Source: Sordaria brevicollis (taxonomy: Eukaryota; Ascomycota; Sordariomycetes; Sordariales; Sordariaceae). From it: DNA of 64,000 bases. The position numbers were made by a program, and so were the translations under genes. Position 1 is the stretch's first letter, and every line of letters begins with the position of its first letter. The DNA lies in the NCBI GenBank assembly GCA_033439795.1, contig JAUTDP010000010.1, forward strand, positions 1,116,001 through 1,180,000, read 5' to 3'. The notes under the pieces are model-generated. The model was not told the DNA's origin. It saw only the letters and a list, made by a program, of their open reading frames with translations, and did no database searches. This document shows, one piece after another, positions 46,481 through 58,285 of the stretch.

Positions 46481-48626
46481 ATGCTCTGCCGACCTCGGCT
46501 GGCCAGCCTGTCCACTTCCGCTGGTCTCTGCGATCCAGCCTTCAGACGAAGCTTGTTCAAAGCATGGCGAAATCCTCTCGCTTATAGACCAAGATGTCAG
46601 ACTGCGAGGACAATCAGCGGATTAACAAAGAGCATTGCCCAAGGCCCAGCTGACGTAGGTTGACTGCTATCTTGTGATGATGTAGCGAATACAAGATGTT
46701 TGGCGACCCCGTGCTAATAAACGGTTTCTACAGCCGCCATTGATTCAACACACCATCCCTCAACACTTTGCTTCGGTCGTCTCCCAACATGGTGACCGTC
46801 CTGCGGTGATAGCACGATCGCCCACGGCTATACCTGATCTCTTCCCGAACCTTGCGCCCGAAAAGCTTCCCCAAGCTCTGGAGACGGCTTACACATATGA
46901 AGAGCTTGACCAGGTGTCGAACCGTCTTGCGCATTCTTTGCGGTCTCTTGGGGTCAAAAAGGGGGATAGAGTGGCTGTCAGCTTGGGCAATTGCGCAGAA
47001 TACGCTGCCATCACCTACGCTGTCTTCAAGCTCGGCGCCATTCTTGTGCCATTGAATCCTGGATTCAACGCGAAGCAAGTGTCGGCTGCTCTAAACCACC
47101 TCGACGTTGAGCTTTTGATCATTGGAGCTGTGACGGATCTTGCTTACAAACCGTGCCGAGGACGGAGCAACCTCCTGCTTCTTCGGGACATTGTTCCTGA
47201 TCTAGAGTCGGGCAAGATCGAAGCCCCTAAGGTACCATCACTACGAACAGTAGTTGTGCTCGACAATACTCCGTCCCACCCAACTGCGGAATTTCCGCCT
47301 CTAGAAACGTGCCGGTCACTTATCCCCTTCTCAATCCTCATGGATGGCTCCGGTGGTTCGGTAACCCCTGATGCGCCACTCTGCCCTTCCGAAACCATCA
47401 ACATTCAGTTCACCTCCGGCACGACCTCGCACCCGAAAGCCGCCATGCTCACTCACACCGGCATCCTCAACAACGGCGCACTGATTGCGAATCGGATGGG
47501 CCTCGAGCCCACCGACAGCATGGTCGTGCCTCCTCCCCTCTTCCACTGTTTCGGGTGCATCCTCGGTTACATGGCCACCGCCACCACCGGCGCGGCGATC
47601 CTTTTCCCCAGCCCGGCCTTCGACCCGCTCGCCTCGCTGCGCATGGCAGCCGACCACAAAGCCACTGGTCTCTACGGCGTGGCAACCATGTTCGTGGCCA
47701 TGCTCGAGCTGATCGCGGCGCAGTCGCATCTTGCCAACCCGCTCATACCACTCAAGGACATCGAGGACTTCCCCAACCACCTGCGCAAGGGCATCGCAGC
47801 CGGCAGTTCTGTTCCGGAGAGCTTGATGCGCAGACTCTACGAGAAGATCGGTCTGCGGGACTTGGTCATCTGCTACGGCATGACGGAAACCAGTCCCGTC
47901 AGTCTTATGACGGCCCCCTCCGATCCGTTTGTGAAGCGCACCGCTTCCGTCGGCAAAGTGATGCCGCACACCAAAGTCAAAGTTGTCGACCCCCTCGACC
48001 GGACCCGCGTGCTACCCGTCGGCGAGCGCGGCGAGCTCGCCTCGGCAGGATACCTGGTCATGAAGGGCTACTGGGGCGACGCAGAGCGAACGGCGGAGGT
48101 GATGATCACGGAGCCCGACAACGACGGAAGCGGCGGCAGCACGACGTGGATGTACACGGGCGACGAAGCCAGCATGGACGCCGACGGCTATGTAGAAATC
48201 ACGGGCCGCATCAAGGACTTGATCATCCGCGGCGGCGAAAACATTCACCCGCTCGAGATCGAGAACTGTCTGTTCCAGCACCCGCTAATCGCCGAGGCCA
48301 GCGTCGTGGGCGTGGCGGATGAGAAGCTGGGCGAGAGCGTGGGCGCCTTCATCATCGTGCACAAGGACGTCGAGCCCGTCGAGGGAGAGGGGCTGGAGGA
48401 AGGGGATCTGCTCTCGCTGGAGAGCACAGCGAAGGGAAAAAGTGAGGGGAAGAAGACGCTGTGCAGGCGCGAGGTGAGGGAGTGGGTTGCGGAGCATTTG
48501 TCGAATCACCTGGTGCCGAAGCACGTGTTTTGGGTTGATGAGTATCCGAAGACGGCGAGTGGGAAGATTCAGAAGTTTAAGCTGAGGGATTTGGCGAAGA
48601 CGTTGATTGCGGAGAATAAGGGCTGA
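46481..48626 (+). CDS. ACSF2-like acyl-CoA ligase (AMP-binding), probably mitochondrial
   Basis: Two exons (46481-46654 and 46734-48626; 79-bp intron) encode 688 residues. Exon 1 supplies an Arg/Ser/Ala-rich, acid-free start (MLCRPRLASLSTSAGLCDPA) that looks like a mitochondrial presequence. Exon 2 has no ATG near its start and begins PPLIQHTIPQHF, as in relatives. ANL-superfamily motifs appear in order: FTSGTTSHPK (284-293), YGMTETSP (439-446), YTGDEASMDADGY (about 532), GRIKDLIIRGGENI (about 549) and a PKTASGKIQK motif with the catalytic Lys near the C-terminus. It forms acyl-adenylate then acyl-CoA, probably from medium-chain acids. No PTS1 tail is present. A low-complexity insert lies near residue 640. 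Confidence 0.88.
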
Positions 48627-50515
48627 TTTTTTTGATGATACGAGAAAGTGCATTGTGGTGATTTGGCGGGTGAGTGTCTAGGGAGCAATGGTGGCGTTGG
48701 TTACTGGTTTCTTGTTGGTTGTGGTAGTCGGTGGTGGTAATGTCTATCTCATGTGAAGATAGAAGTGAAACGTTGTATAGCGTGGCTTTGTGAACTTGAT
48801 TGCGTACGTAGAGCGAGTGTCTTTTCTTCTTCTTTGTGAATAGAAGTTTCGGCGTGGAAGTTTACAACAAGAGCCCGTGGAGGTATCGCGTTGGTTTGGC
48901 GGACGAGGTTGTCCTGGACCATCCATCAACACATCATTACGAGATGCAAGGAACTCGTGTTCGAAGCCCCTCGTGCAGTCTTCATCACCTGCTTCCAGCC
49001 TTCAGTCCCAGGTTGGGAACATCACGATCATTGACTAAATGGTGGTGTGCGCCGATTATCGTATTCAACCGTCACTTACATAAGTGGAAGTTACGGCTCT
49101 CGGTAACATTGTTCCGGTACTCGGCAGCCTCTCACCATGCGCTCCTTCCCCGAATTTTTGAAATGCCAACCAAGGCAGCCACTCCACAGAATTGTCACAA
49201 ATACTCAATTACGGTTGCCGGAATAAGTCCCAAGTGCAAAGTGGCTTGCGGCTGAAGCCCGTAAGCTGGCTTCGGATGGCTTCTGGGCGTTTTTGCGGGG
49301 ATGTCGGTGTGGTGTGGTGGAAAGGCATCTTATACTTCAATCTCGTAACCTATATTCGGAGATTTTCCTATTCAGGTATGACACAGGGAGTGGCACTCAA
49401 CCCAACCGGTCAGCATACCACGCCACATACATAAGACGGGATTCCGGAAAATAATCACCAGCGTTATGGCAAGGGCGGCAACTAATAGTCAACGGCAACG
49501 GCAACTTATTGTGGTGTGCATACCCCAGATTTGGAAACACACGATAAGACAGGTTTGATGGATGGATTGATGATTGGTTAAGGTGACTTGGGAACATTGA
49601 ACTTCGAAGTAACTGCCGTGCGATGCTAAAGGGATACAGTCAAGGGCGAGCACCGTCCCGTTCATGTCGTTGGTCCGAATACCATTTCTATATGGACAGT
49701 ACTGGGTAAGGTAATCTTCGCTTTTCAGTTCTGTGTATCTACTTCCACTTGCACTGGTACAGACTTTGGGATTGCCTATTCTAGGGCCACAGGTGAGTAT
49801 CCTTTGCTGTGCTTCTTCCCGCGCCAGCCAAGTGTACGTAAGAATATTATTCCCTGCGCCGAGCCTCGTACCTGTCCTACACGAAGAAACCTGATAGTCA
49901 ACAGATGAAAACGGACCTGATGAGAATGGAAATGAGAATAGAAATATTGTTCGGTTAACATTGTTGTTGTGCTGCTGATCCAAGCCACTCAGGATTCTAA
50001 GAATCGTCGACAGACATTCTCTCGTAAGATTTTGATCATGTTGTCTTTTTATGGAGGGTTCTTCCTCCGTCCTTCACAGCCACGCTGCCTCATGAGGAAG
50101 AGAGATAGAAATAGACTCGGGTTCTGTGAAGTAGGGCCGGATAGGTAGAGATGGGAAGTGAGAGTGGGAGCGGGAACGGGATGTCGTCGGGAGTCGTAAG
50201 TTGGTGTGGTCGAGAATGGGTAGATGGGTACGTAGGCTTAGGTTGTAGCCGCGATGTTTGCCGTTACGTCCTCGGTTTCCCTTCGTAACCTTCGTAGCGT
50301 TCGTTCAACACGAGATCTGGGCTGTGGAGGTGAGAACTTCAGAAGTTTCTCAGAATACCATCGGAGTGAGTCCGATGAATATTTAAGACCGTCCTCTCCT
50401 CCTTCCATACTGCCACTTCTCCCTCATCATCAACAGCAGTATCATTCAAATCCCACATCATACCTACCAGACCAAGAATCTCCCAATAGCCAAACGTCAG
50501 CCTCAAACCACCACA
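48627..50515. other. intergenic region, no firm gene
   Basis: About 1.9 kb. A minus-strand frame at 49489-49983 has a Cys-containing, protein-like stretch but no early ATG, so it is not called. A plus frame at 50254-50574 overlaps the leader of the small secreted protein in another phase. Confidence 0.45.
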
Positions 50516-50833
50516 ATGAAGTTCATCACCGCCATCACCACTCTCGCCGCCGTGGCCGTCGCCACCCCCCTTAGTCCTCCTCTCGAGTGCAAGCCGGCCA
50601 CCTACGCATGCGCCAAGAACCCCCACACCAACGCCGAAGGATGGCAGGTCTGCGATGTCACCAAGAAATGGGTGGTAAGTTACCCTTTCTCCTTCCCTTT
50701 GTATCTCATATGTCATATTTTCCTGAGTCGTGAAACTAACCGACGAGTACAGTATGCTGGTGATTGTCCCCCGAAGACCATCTGCCAGTTCTTGGAGGCC
50801 AACGGAAGCCCTTATTGCATTCCCAAGTGGTAG
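50516..50833 (+). CDS. small secreted six-cysteine protein
   Basis: Two exons (50516-50674 and 50753-50833; 78-bp intron with CTAAC branch) encode 79 residues. The intron length is a multiple of three with no stop, so unspliced reading also stays open; the GTAAGT and ACAG ends make splicing likely. A signal peptide (about 1-18, MKFITAITTLAAVAVATP) precedes a mature chain with six cysteines (C25, C32, C46, C58, C64, C75) and a GWQVC...WVYAGDCPPKTIC core. This spacing resembles a widespread class of ascomycete small secreted proteins, probably disulfide-bonded. Function is unknown; nothing indicates a toxin. Confidence 0.8.
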   Translation: MKFITAITTLAAVAVATPLSPPLECKPATYACAKNPHTNAEGWQVCDVTKKWVVSYPFSFPLYLICHIFLSRETNRRVQYAGDCPPKTICQFLEANGSPYCIPKW

Positions 50834-51386
50834 AAGACACCGGTGGATGCGGATAAGATATCAGGGTTTGGGGGGGTAGGACGCCCCAAAGTCGAGATGA
50901 GGAAGTTATGGGATGGATGGCTCGGACGCAGATGGGTTCGGATTCGGGAGATTTCAACTTGGGTTTCAGGACACTCCTTTCAGATGAGACGGACTTGAGA
51001 AGCATAGCGATGCGCATCGGTATCTAAGGCTTGGGGGGCTTGTAAATACTTGTTTGGTTCATTCAGTCCTTTCTGATTTGTTCATAATATCATCGATGTT
51101 TATACTGGTTGGAAGTCATTGTCGCAACGGCATGCGAATCAACAGTGTCGACAGCTGTGGTGAACGCGGGAAACTCGGCCTGGATCAATCGCTTAGCAAC
51201 GGCTGGCAGACGGTCCGGGTTTTGTCCGACCTTAGATGTCTGCACCCAGTGACGGAAGGCAGCAGGCGTGTACTTGTATCGTGTTGATTATGTATCCAAG
51301 ACCTTGATGTGGCCTTGAGATTATTATGACATTAGACTTGTTCTATCATTTCCCTTGTGATGGCTTCAACATATTCCATCAATCAT
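50834..51386. other. convergent 3' intergenic region
   Basis: About 550 bp between the stop of the secreted protein gene (plus) and the SDR gene (minus). Both 3' UTRs lie here and no other feature is seen. Confidence 0.55.
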
Positions 51387-52175
51387 TTACGCCACAGGCC
51401 AGTTCTTGTTGAAAACGACGCACGAGCCGTTCGACACTGGCGCAATATCGCTCTGCGACAGGAACAGGCAGTACTTGGCGATAGACTCCAGAGGGGTATC
51501 GTTCTGACCGGGCTGGAAGGGCGCCGAGTTGGCCATGACCTTCTGATACATCTCCATGTGCATGCCCTTGGCGAAAGAATCGACAATGTTGGTGCCAGCC
51601 AGGCCGCCCAACAACAGAGCCATGGTGTAGATGCCCTTGTCGGCGTAGAAGCCAGCGGTGTTCTTAGTCAGCGCCATGACGCCGTGCTTGGACACGGTGT
51701 AGGCGGCACCGGACTGGAAACCATTGTAGCTGGCGTTAGAGCCAATGTTGACAATAACGCCGCCGGCTTGCTCCTGCTTCTCGAACTGCTTGATAGCAGC
51801 CTTGGTGGTGAGGAAAGGGCCAGTAAGGTTGATGGCCATGACGCGGTCCCAGAGCTCCTTGGAGCAGTCGCCAACCGGGGAAAAGTCATCCATGATGGCG
51901 GCGTTGTTGACGAGCACGTCGAGGCGACCGAACTTGGCAGCAGCAGCGTCGATGAGCTCCTGGACGGCAGCCTCATTGGAGACGTCGGTTTTCTTGGTGA
52001 GGAAGCGGTCGGCATAGGTCTTGGACCACTCTTCCTCAACAGCCGAGATACGCTGCTCGTTCACGTCGCAGATGACGACGTTGGCACCAGCGGTGAGGAA
52101 GGTCTCAGCAATCACCTTGCCGAGACCACCGGCGGCGCCGGTGACGAGAACAGTCTTGCCCTGAGCGGAAGCCAT
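51387..52175 (-). CDS. short-chain dehydrogenase/reductase (classical SDR)
   Basis: A single-exon, 262-residue Rossmann-fold oxidoreductase. The cofactor motif TGAAGGLG is at 12-19, and Asp37 at the end of the second strand (VVICDV) points to NAD(H) rather than NADP(H). NNAA is at 90-93. The catalytic residues are Ser146, Tyr159 and Lys163 (YTVSK). Length is typical. The substrate cannot be told; close fungal relatives act on sugars, polyols, steroids or secondary alcohols. The segment after the YxxxK helix reads GLAGT where many SDRs have a PG motif, which may alter the cofactor site. The antisense strand carries a long shadow frame that is not a gene. Confidence 0.9.
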   Translation of the reverse strand: MASAQGKTVLVTGAAGGLGKVIAETFLTAGANVVICDVNEQRISAVEEEWSKTYADRFLTKKTDVSNEAAVQELIDAAAAKFGRLDVLVNNAAIMDDFSPVGDCSKELWDRVMAINLTGPFLTTKAAIKQFEKQEQAGGVIVNIGSNASYNGFQSGAAYTVSKHGVMALTKNTAGFYADKGIYTMALLLGGLAGTNIVDSFAKGMHMEMYQKVMANSAPFQPGQNDTPLESIAKYCLFLSQSDIAPVSNGSCVVFNKNWPVA

Positions 52176-53182
52176 CTTAATTGGAGCGATAGATTAGGAG
52201 CTATGTGGAGAGTTAGTCTAGAGTCGGAACAAGAAATATCATGGATGGCTACTGACTGTTGATGTATCAGAAGGCTAAGGGCCGTAAGAAGGAGTCAATA
52301 ATAATATTGAATGAAGGTCAGAGGAGTGAGAGAGAGAGGTCAACACGCCCTTATACTAGATGGTGAGCTCCGATCAAATCATATCGGTGCCATCGTTAGC
52401 CCAAGGAATTCCCCATCCTGCCGGGTCCCGTCCAGGTCCCGTGCTGGTGGATCTTGAGAATGTTGAACGAATACGCTGAAGGTTGCACGATGGTGCTATG
52501 GCTAGCTCTCGAGCTTGGAGCAAAGTAGCCGTTTCATTGTTGGTTCACTGAGCTCCAATGAAAACCGTCCACCCCTTTCTTGAATCTTGACGGTGTGTTC
52601 CCCCCCGCTTCGGCAGTCGTCTTATGTCAGAAGGAGGCTGAAAGGTGAATCTGGACCGTAGCGAACATCGCCGAATTGTTTGGGTTACCGCAGACCGACT
52701 TCTTCAGATGTTGTCCACTTCATTGCGACATTGGACGAAACCGAAAGCGAGCTTCAACCTGTCTGTGTAAGTGATGAGGGGTTCCTTATCCGTATTCGTT
52801 TTCGGAATTGTATTCGCTTTCGGGATTGTGGATATGGTGAAGTTGCAATGTTGTTGTTCACGAGATGGTCTCCACGGCGACGGGAAATGTCCAGAGCGGA
52901 GTAGAAAATGCCAAGAGAAAATTGGGAACCTCGATGGCCTCCATGAAAATCCGCGGCAGGCAGTCAGAGCATGGCGGCTTGGCGTTTGCAGAATTGGGAT
53001 GTGACGTCGTCTGAATCTGTGGGCTCCAAATTTTCTGGGGAATCACTGCGCGATAAGGCCACGATAACGAGGACGGCCTCAATTCCATCCCAAGCCGAAG
53101 ACACTCGTGCTATTGTTGATCGGGTTACGATATACCGATAATCCGAGAGTCTCGACCGATGAGACATCAATAACACATTATC
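52176..53182. promoter_or_regulatory. divergent promoter region of the SDR and t6A dehydratase genes
   Basis: About 1 kb between divergent starts. Short frames only. It should hold both promoters, but no specific binding site can be named. Confidence 0.5.
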
Positions 53183-54878
53183 ATGTCGTCCTTCCTTTCC
53201 AACTCAACAAACCAATCGAAGCTCCAGCTTGCGACAGTTGCCCTCGCCTCTGCGGCTGTTACTGCTGGCGCAATCTACGGCTACCAGCAATCCCGTCATG
53301 GCGAACGCCTTAACCGCCTGAAGAAGTCCATCCCCAACCCAGCTGGGGATGCTGAGCCCGAGTTGCAGAAGGTACATATATACTACCTAGTATACCCATT
53401 CTACCTAGGGTCTATATAGCATAGCCATTGACACATAGACTAACAGCGCACTGTCTACGTCGCTCTCTAGGTAACCCGACAAGGTCCCGTCCCGAAGCTC
53501 GACAAAGAAGATGAACACAACCAAGCGCTCGCCCACCGGGCGCAAAACGGTGACTTCGACGACGAGCTGATTCTCGAGCAACTGGCCCGCAACCGCGTCT
53601 TTCTCGGCGACGAAGGGCTCGCCAAGCTGCGCAACGCCTTCGTCGTCATCGTCGGCTGCGGCGGCGTCGGCTCGCACGCCGCCACCACGCTCGCCCGCTC
53701 GGGAGTCTCCAAGCTGCGCCTGATCGACTTCGACCAGGTCACCCTCAGCTCGCTCAACCGCCACGCCGTCGCCACGCTCGCCGACGTCGGCCTGCCCAAG
53801 GTGCAGTGCCTGCAGCGCCGGCTGATCGCTATCACGCCGTGGGTGCGCTTCGACCTGCGCCTGCAAAAGTTTGACGGGTCGGTCGCGCCCGAGTTGCTCG
53901 GTGCGTGGGAGCAAGATGGGCAGATGCCCGACTTTGTCATCGATGCCATTGACAACATCGACTCTAAGGTTGAGCTGCTCAAGTACTGCTACGATAACGA
54001 CCTGCCCGTCATCTCGTCCATGGGCGCCGGCACCAAGAGCGATCCCACGAGGATTATGGTCGGCGATATCGGCACCAGCACGGATGACGGGCTTTCGCGC
54101 GCTACCAGGCGTCGCCTGAAGCTCCTCGGTGTTACCAGCGGCATTCCCGTTGTGTACTCGACCGAGAAGATGGGCGAGGGCAAGGCGGCGCTTCTGCCAT
54201 TGCCCGAGGAGGAGTTCAAGAAGGGTGATGTCGGTGATTTGGCCGCTTTGCCCGATTTCCGCGTGCGTATCCTGCCTGTGTTGGGAACCATGCCTGCCGT
54301 TTTTGGATATACCGTGGCGAACCACGTCATTCTCAAGATTTCCGGTAAGTTGGTTTGTTTCGGTCTTTATGCTATGACGTTCAGATGACTTACCAAATCC
54401 TCTCTCAGGCTATCCCCTCGATTACATCCCTCAAAAGGGCCGCGACAAGATGTACGACGGCATCCAGGCCTTCGTCCAAGCCAGCGAAGAGAAGATCATC
54501 CGCGCCGTAACCGACGGCCCTCGCGAGCTCTGCATCGGGCTCAAGGTGCCCATTCAGCCCTGCGAGGTCTCCTTCCTCGTCGAAGACATTTACAAGGCCA
54601 AGAGTGCCGTCACTGGCATCGCCACCAAGCTCGTCCTGATCAGGTGGCAAAAACCCACCCGGAACATCCTCATCAGGATAGGCGAGGGTGCTGACGAGCA
54701 GAAGTCATCCGACCTGAAGCTGTCGGAGCTCGTTTGCATGACCAAGGAGGAGGCCACTAGACACCAGAAGGAGGTGTTGCTGGGCGACAAGACCGTTGAG
54801 GAGCTCTACGATGCCGAGGTTGTTGAGAGAGTGGCGAAGAGGCAGGAGGAGATCAAGCTGTACGAGAAGTACAGGTAA
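53183..54878 (+). CDS. TCD1: tRNA threonylcarbamoyladenosine dehydratase (Tcd1/Tcd2), E1-like, mitochondrial membrane type
   Basis: Three exons (53183-53371, 53471-54344, 54409-54878) encode 510 residues. A membrane segment lies at about 17-35 (TVALASAAVTAGAIYGY), as in the yeast Tcd proteins of the outer mitochondrial membrane. The E1/MoeB/ThiF ATP-binding fold follows: VVIVGCGGVGSHAA (about 121-134), the FDQVTLSSLNRHA motif, DFVIDAIDNIDSK, and SSMGAGTKSDPTRI. The C-terminal half (about 356-510) is the dehydratase-specific region. The enzyme uses ATP to cyclise t6A at tRNA position 37 to ct6A. Symbol choice between TCD1 and TCD2 is arbitrary, since yeast has two and this genome may have one. 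Confidence 0.9.
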
Positions 54879-55639
54879 GCCTCTTCGTCCCGAAAGAGAA
54901 AAACAAGTACGATACCATCAAAAGTTATTTTTTGTTGTCATTGTCCAAAAGTCACATCACATAGAGATGATAATGATCAGAAAAAGAGCGGCTTGAGATG
55001 AAAGATATTTCAATTATGGCCGTTGAAGGACGATACTTGTACCTGATCGGCACTTAGACCGTGTCTCTACCTAATGTTCTCTTTCTGTGTTGTTGCTGAA
55101 CGAGCTCCCTGCCAGCTAGAGCAAGGAACTTCAAACAACGGAGATAATGAGAGGGAAAGAATCGCTTTGCAAGGCACTACCTTAAAGAAACAAACTCCCC
55201 GAAGAGAACTTCTTACGGGAGCATGTTCTAGAAACCCAAAGCAAGATCGGTGATAGGAGTGCACTTTCACTCTTTCGACTTTTGTTTCGAACCCAAAAAG
55301 GGCAAGAAATACAGCAAGGAGAAAGAGAAGATGAGAGGGAACAAAAATGAGTACAAGCACCACATGTGCCCAGATGACACTTGAGCGAGTGCCCCAGAAC
55401 ATCTCGAGAAAGCAAAGTTAGATTCCGCTATGTGGCTTTGTGCCCGGTTTTGGCTTGCCAGACTGTCATGATCCACCAAGTGGAATACTGTCTCTGCCTT
55501 CTGATACGATCCCTTTCGTTTTGTCGTATATTATGGTTATTGTGCCGGATGGAAGATTCTCGTAAAGTGAGTGATATCAACCGACCGACTGAGACCACGA
55601 CTCTCAGCTCAAGGCATATGTGAAAATGCCCCCAAAGAT
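54879..55639. other. convergent 3' intergenic region
   Basis: About 760 bp between the stops of the t6A dehydratase gene (plus) and the RNA cyclase gene (minus). Only shadow-like short frames are present. Confidence 0.55.
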
Positions 55640-57320
55640 CTACGGTTTCTCAACGGCAAAACCGACACCCTCGCAGACCTTGCCCTTGTTGTAGAACTTA
55701 ACCTTGGGCAGGAGCTCGCTGACCATCCAGCGCGCGGTCTTTGCGTGGAGAGTGCCCTCGCCAAACGGCTCGACGGTCTTATCCTTCCGCAGCCCTTGGG
55801 TGGCCTTCTTGTCAGTGAGATCCAGCTTCGCCATGGCCTCCTCGATGCCCGGTGCCGAGACATTATCGTCGGTCGGATCGCTGTTGCCACGAGGAAATGC
55901 CGAAAGCCCGCTCGCCAGTGCCTGGAAGATCACTAGCTGGTCCTGAAGGAACTCGTCTACCACGCCACCGGTAGAGACTTCGTCGTACAGCGCTCTCGCA
56001 ACCTTGGTTGCCACGCTTTCGCTCATGGATGCCACTCCGCCGGTTCCCGCGTTCGATGACGATCCGTTTTCGCCCTTGTTCTTGGCCTTCTTCGAGTTGG
56101 CTGCTTTCGGCATCGAAGTAAGGATGTCCCTGCCCCACCTCAAAACAGCACCGGTGCCGGCTCCTTCGTCGTCTGAGGGCCATGAGCGCGCCACAAGAAG
56201 CACATAAATGCGCGAGTTGGCTCCGCTGTCCTCCATCAGCTTGAAGTTGACCTCCACGTCGGGGAAAAGATCGCCGAGGTTTTGAACTAGGGCGCGGGAG
56301 AGAGATTCGTGCATGTCTGTCGGTGCCACGATGGAAACGTCGATGGCTTCAAGGTCGAAATCCTCGCCCTGTCTGTTTCTTCCCTTCATGCTGTAGGCCG
56401 TCGGGTTTTTGACGCGGAGGGAATCGCCCACTCGGATGGGGTGAATGCGGAAGGCCACAGTGCCGCGCTGCATCTTTCCGAGGTTCCAGCCGCGTGTTTT
56501 GAGCTTGCGCTCCACGACGATTCCGAATGCTTGCTCGAGACTCGGCAGGAGGACCTGGTCCAGGTATTCATACGAAAGGGAAAACGAGACATTGGTGCCG
56601 CCGGAGATTTCTACGTCAATGTGCTCGGGGTGATCTTGCCTCTTGTTTGTGTTGCCGCCGGCAAAGAGGAGGAAGGGGAAAATCGCTTGGAAGATAAGCA
56701 GCGTGCTGGCCGCGGCGGAATCGGCAGCAATCTTGACGGTGCGATCATGGATACCCGTGAAGAGCTTGGAGGTAGCAGGGCTCTCCCGCGGCTTGAATTC
56801 AAGCGTGGTGCTACCGATCGTGAGGCCATTAACCTCGGCGTCTGTTACGCGCGCCAGCCATTCGATGGAGGCGATGTGTTGAGCTTTCAGTCCTATGATC
56901 TTTCTGTCAATGATCATTGTCCGACGAAGTGCGTGTGCTTTGCAGGGTGAGCCACACATAGACTCGTTCTTAACCGCCTCTCACAACAAGAAGGAGCGGG
57001 GTCAAGGTGCAAGAGGCAGGGCAAGAAGGGGGAAATGGCGTATAACACGAACCTCCACCGCGGTCGCGATTTCCTCTCACGTTGATGATGCGAATAGGCC
57101 GAGTGAGAACGGCAGCAAGCGCGCACGCTATGCGGACGAGCTGTCCTCCTCCCTCGCCTGTGTTGCCATCAATCACCAGGACTGCTGATCGCGCCGCTTT
57201 CGATTTCTTCAGGGCTGCCTTCCTTTGGTGGGGCAGCATGTGCTCCGGATCATCTTCGCTTGATCGCAAGATGATATTTGCTGTCCCAGAACAGGTGGGA
57301 TTGCTGGAGTGTTGCGCCAT
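55640..57320 (-). CDS. RTCA: RNA 3'-terminal phosphate cyclase (RtcA family)
   Basis: Two exons (57053-57320 and 55640-56892; 160-bp intron) encode 506 residues. Splicing joins NVRGNRDRGG to GLKAQHIASIEWLA, restoring the conserved GLKAQH element; the donor GTTCGT is unusual. GNTGEGGGQLVRIACALAAV (53-72) is the family's N-terminal motif. The C-terminal LHAKTARWMVSELLPKVKF holds the His (about 472) that aligns with the catalytic, AMP-accepting His of bacterial RtcA, and DEFLQDQLVIFQALASG is also conserved. The enzyme makes RNA 2',3'-cyclic phosphate using ATP. It is longer than bacterial RtcA through a Lys/Ser/Gly-rich insert, and its RGWNLGKMQRGTV segment departs from the usual RGxxPxGGG signature. 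The retained His argues for the enzyme rather than inactive Rcl1. Confidence 0.9.
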
Positions 57321-58285
57321 GATTATCTGGTCGCTGTCGCAGGTTGAATGGATCGTGCTTGTGTTCGCAGCAATCGGATGTCCTGATTGATTTTAGTTGA
57401 AATGGGGTTGGTAGAGTGGTCGTAAAAGAATCCCAGCGGGGGCGCTTGAACTTCACTCGTTTGCGCAGAATTCGAGTTTTGCGCGATGCGAAAGATGCTG
57501 CGGTTGACTTTCGCGGATGGAGGAAATAATTGCAGCCCGTGGATGTCTTATTTGTAGGTGGAAAAATGCAGGTACGTATGTTGCATTCGACACAGGTTTT
57601 CGACCTTGCGCAGCCTGAAAATGAATGCAAACCGGTGAAGTAAGAAGATAGCCTGAGCCAGCTTGTGAAGTGAAGATGATGGTGGGAAGGATCTCGGCGA
57701 GGTGAGTCAAAGGTTCCGAATGGTTGTTGTGCGGTGACGGTGGTACGGGTTCGGGCCGGGGTCAATTGTTTTCGGAAGATTTCAATGACTTTGTGTGGCG
57801 CGGTACCAAACAAAGGTAAGGTGCGAGGTGATCGGACGGGAAGACCTCTTCTTGGGTCATGCGCCTTGGCTTTTATCGACCATTTTACTTTTAACTCCTG
57901 ATATGGACTCGGCCATGGAATCGGTTGCCCCGGGAGCGGGAAGATAAAATCAACCGATTACCAAATGCAAGTGACCGAAGCGATGACCTCGAGCAAACAA
58001 CCTGGAATGCAGGACTGGCAACCACCCATCGACTAAAGTACTCTGCACGCTTCACCTGTCGGTTCCAGGACCAAAATCGAGGAGTTATCACATGATGACT
58101 TGTCATTGCGTTGATATGCCTGAAAAGTGCAAATAATCGATCTTTTAAATGAATAACTTGGTGCGTTCTATCTACCTCTTGTTTACCTGTATAACTCTGT
58201 GGCTAGTTCATTGCTGTATGATCTTTGTCCGAGGCTATGTGTAAAGGAACGAGAAACTAACAAGCCTCCTTCCAAGAGCCAAAAA
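57321..58285. other. intergenic region upstream of the RNA cyclase gene
   Basis: About 965 bp. It contains the cyclase promoter (right of 57320) and the 3' UTR of the next minus-strand gene. Frames here are short shadows with no recognised product. Confidence 0.5.

Noticed and set aside
49489..49983. 164-codon minus-strand frame with scattered cysteines
   Set aside because: No ATG near its start and no credible upstream exon or signal peptide; left uncalled.
51357..52262. 301-codon frame antisense to the SDR gene
   Set aside because: Mirror of a GC-rich coding strand; the minus strand carries all SDR motifs.
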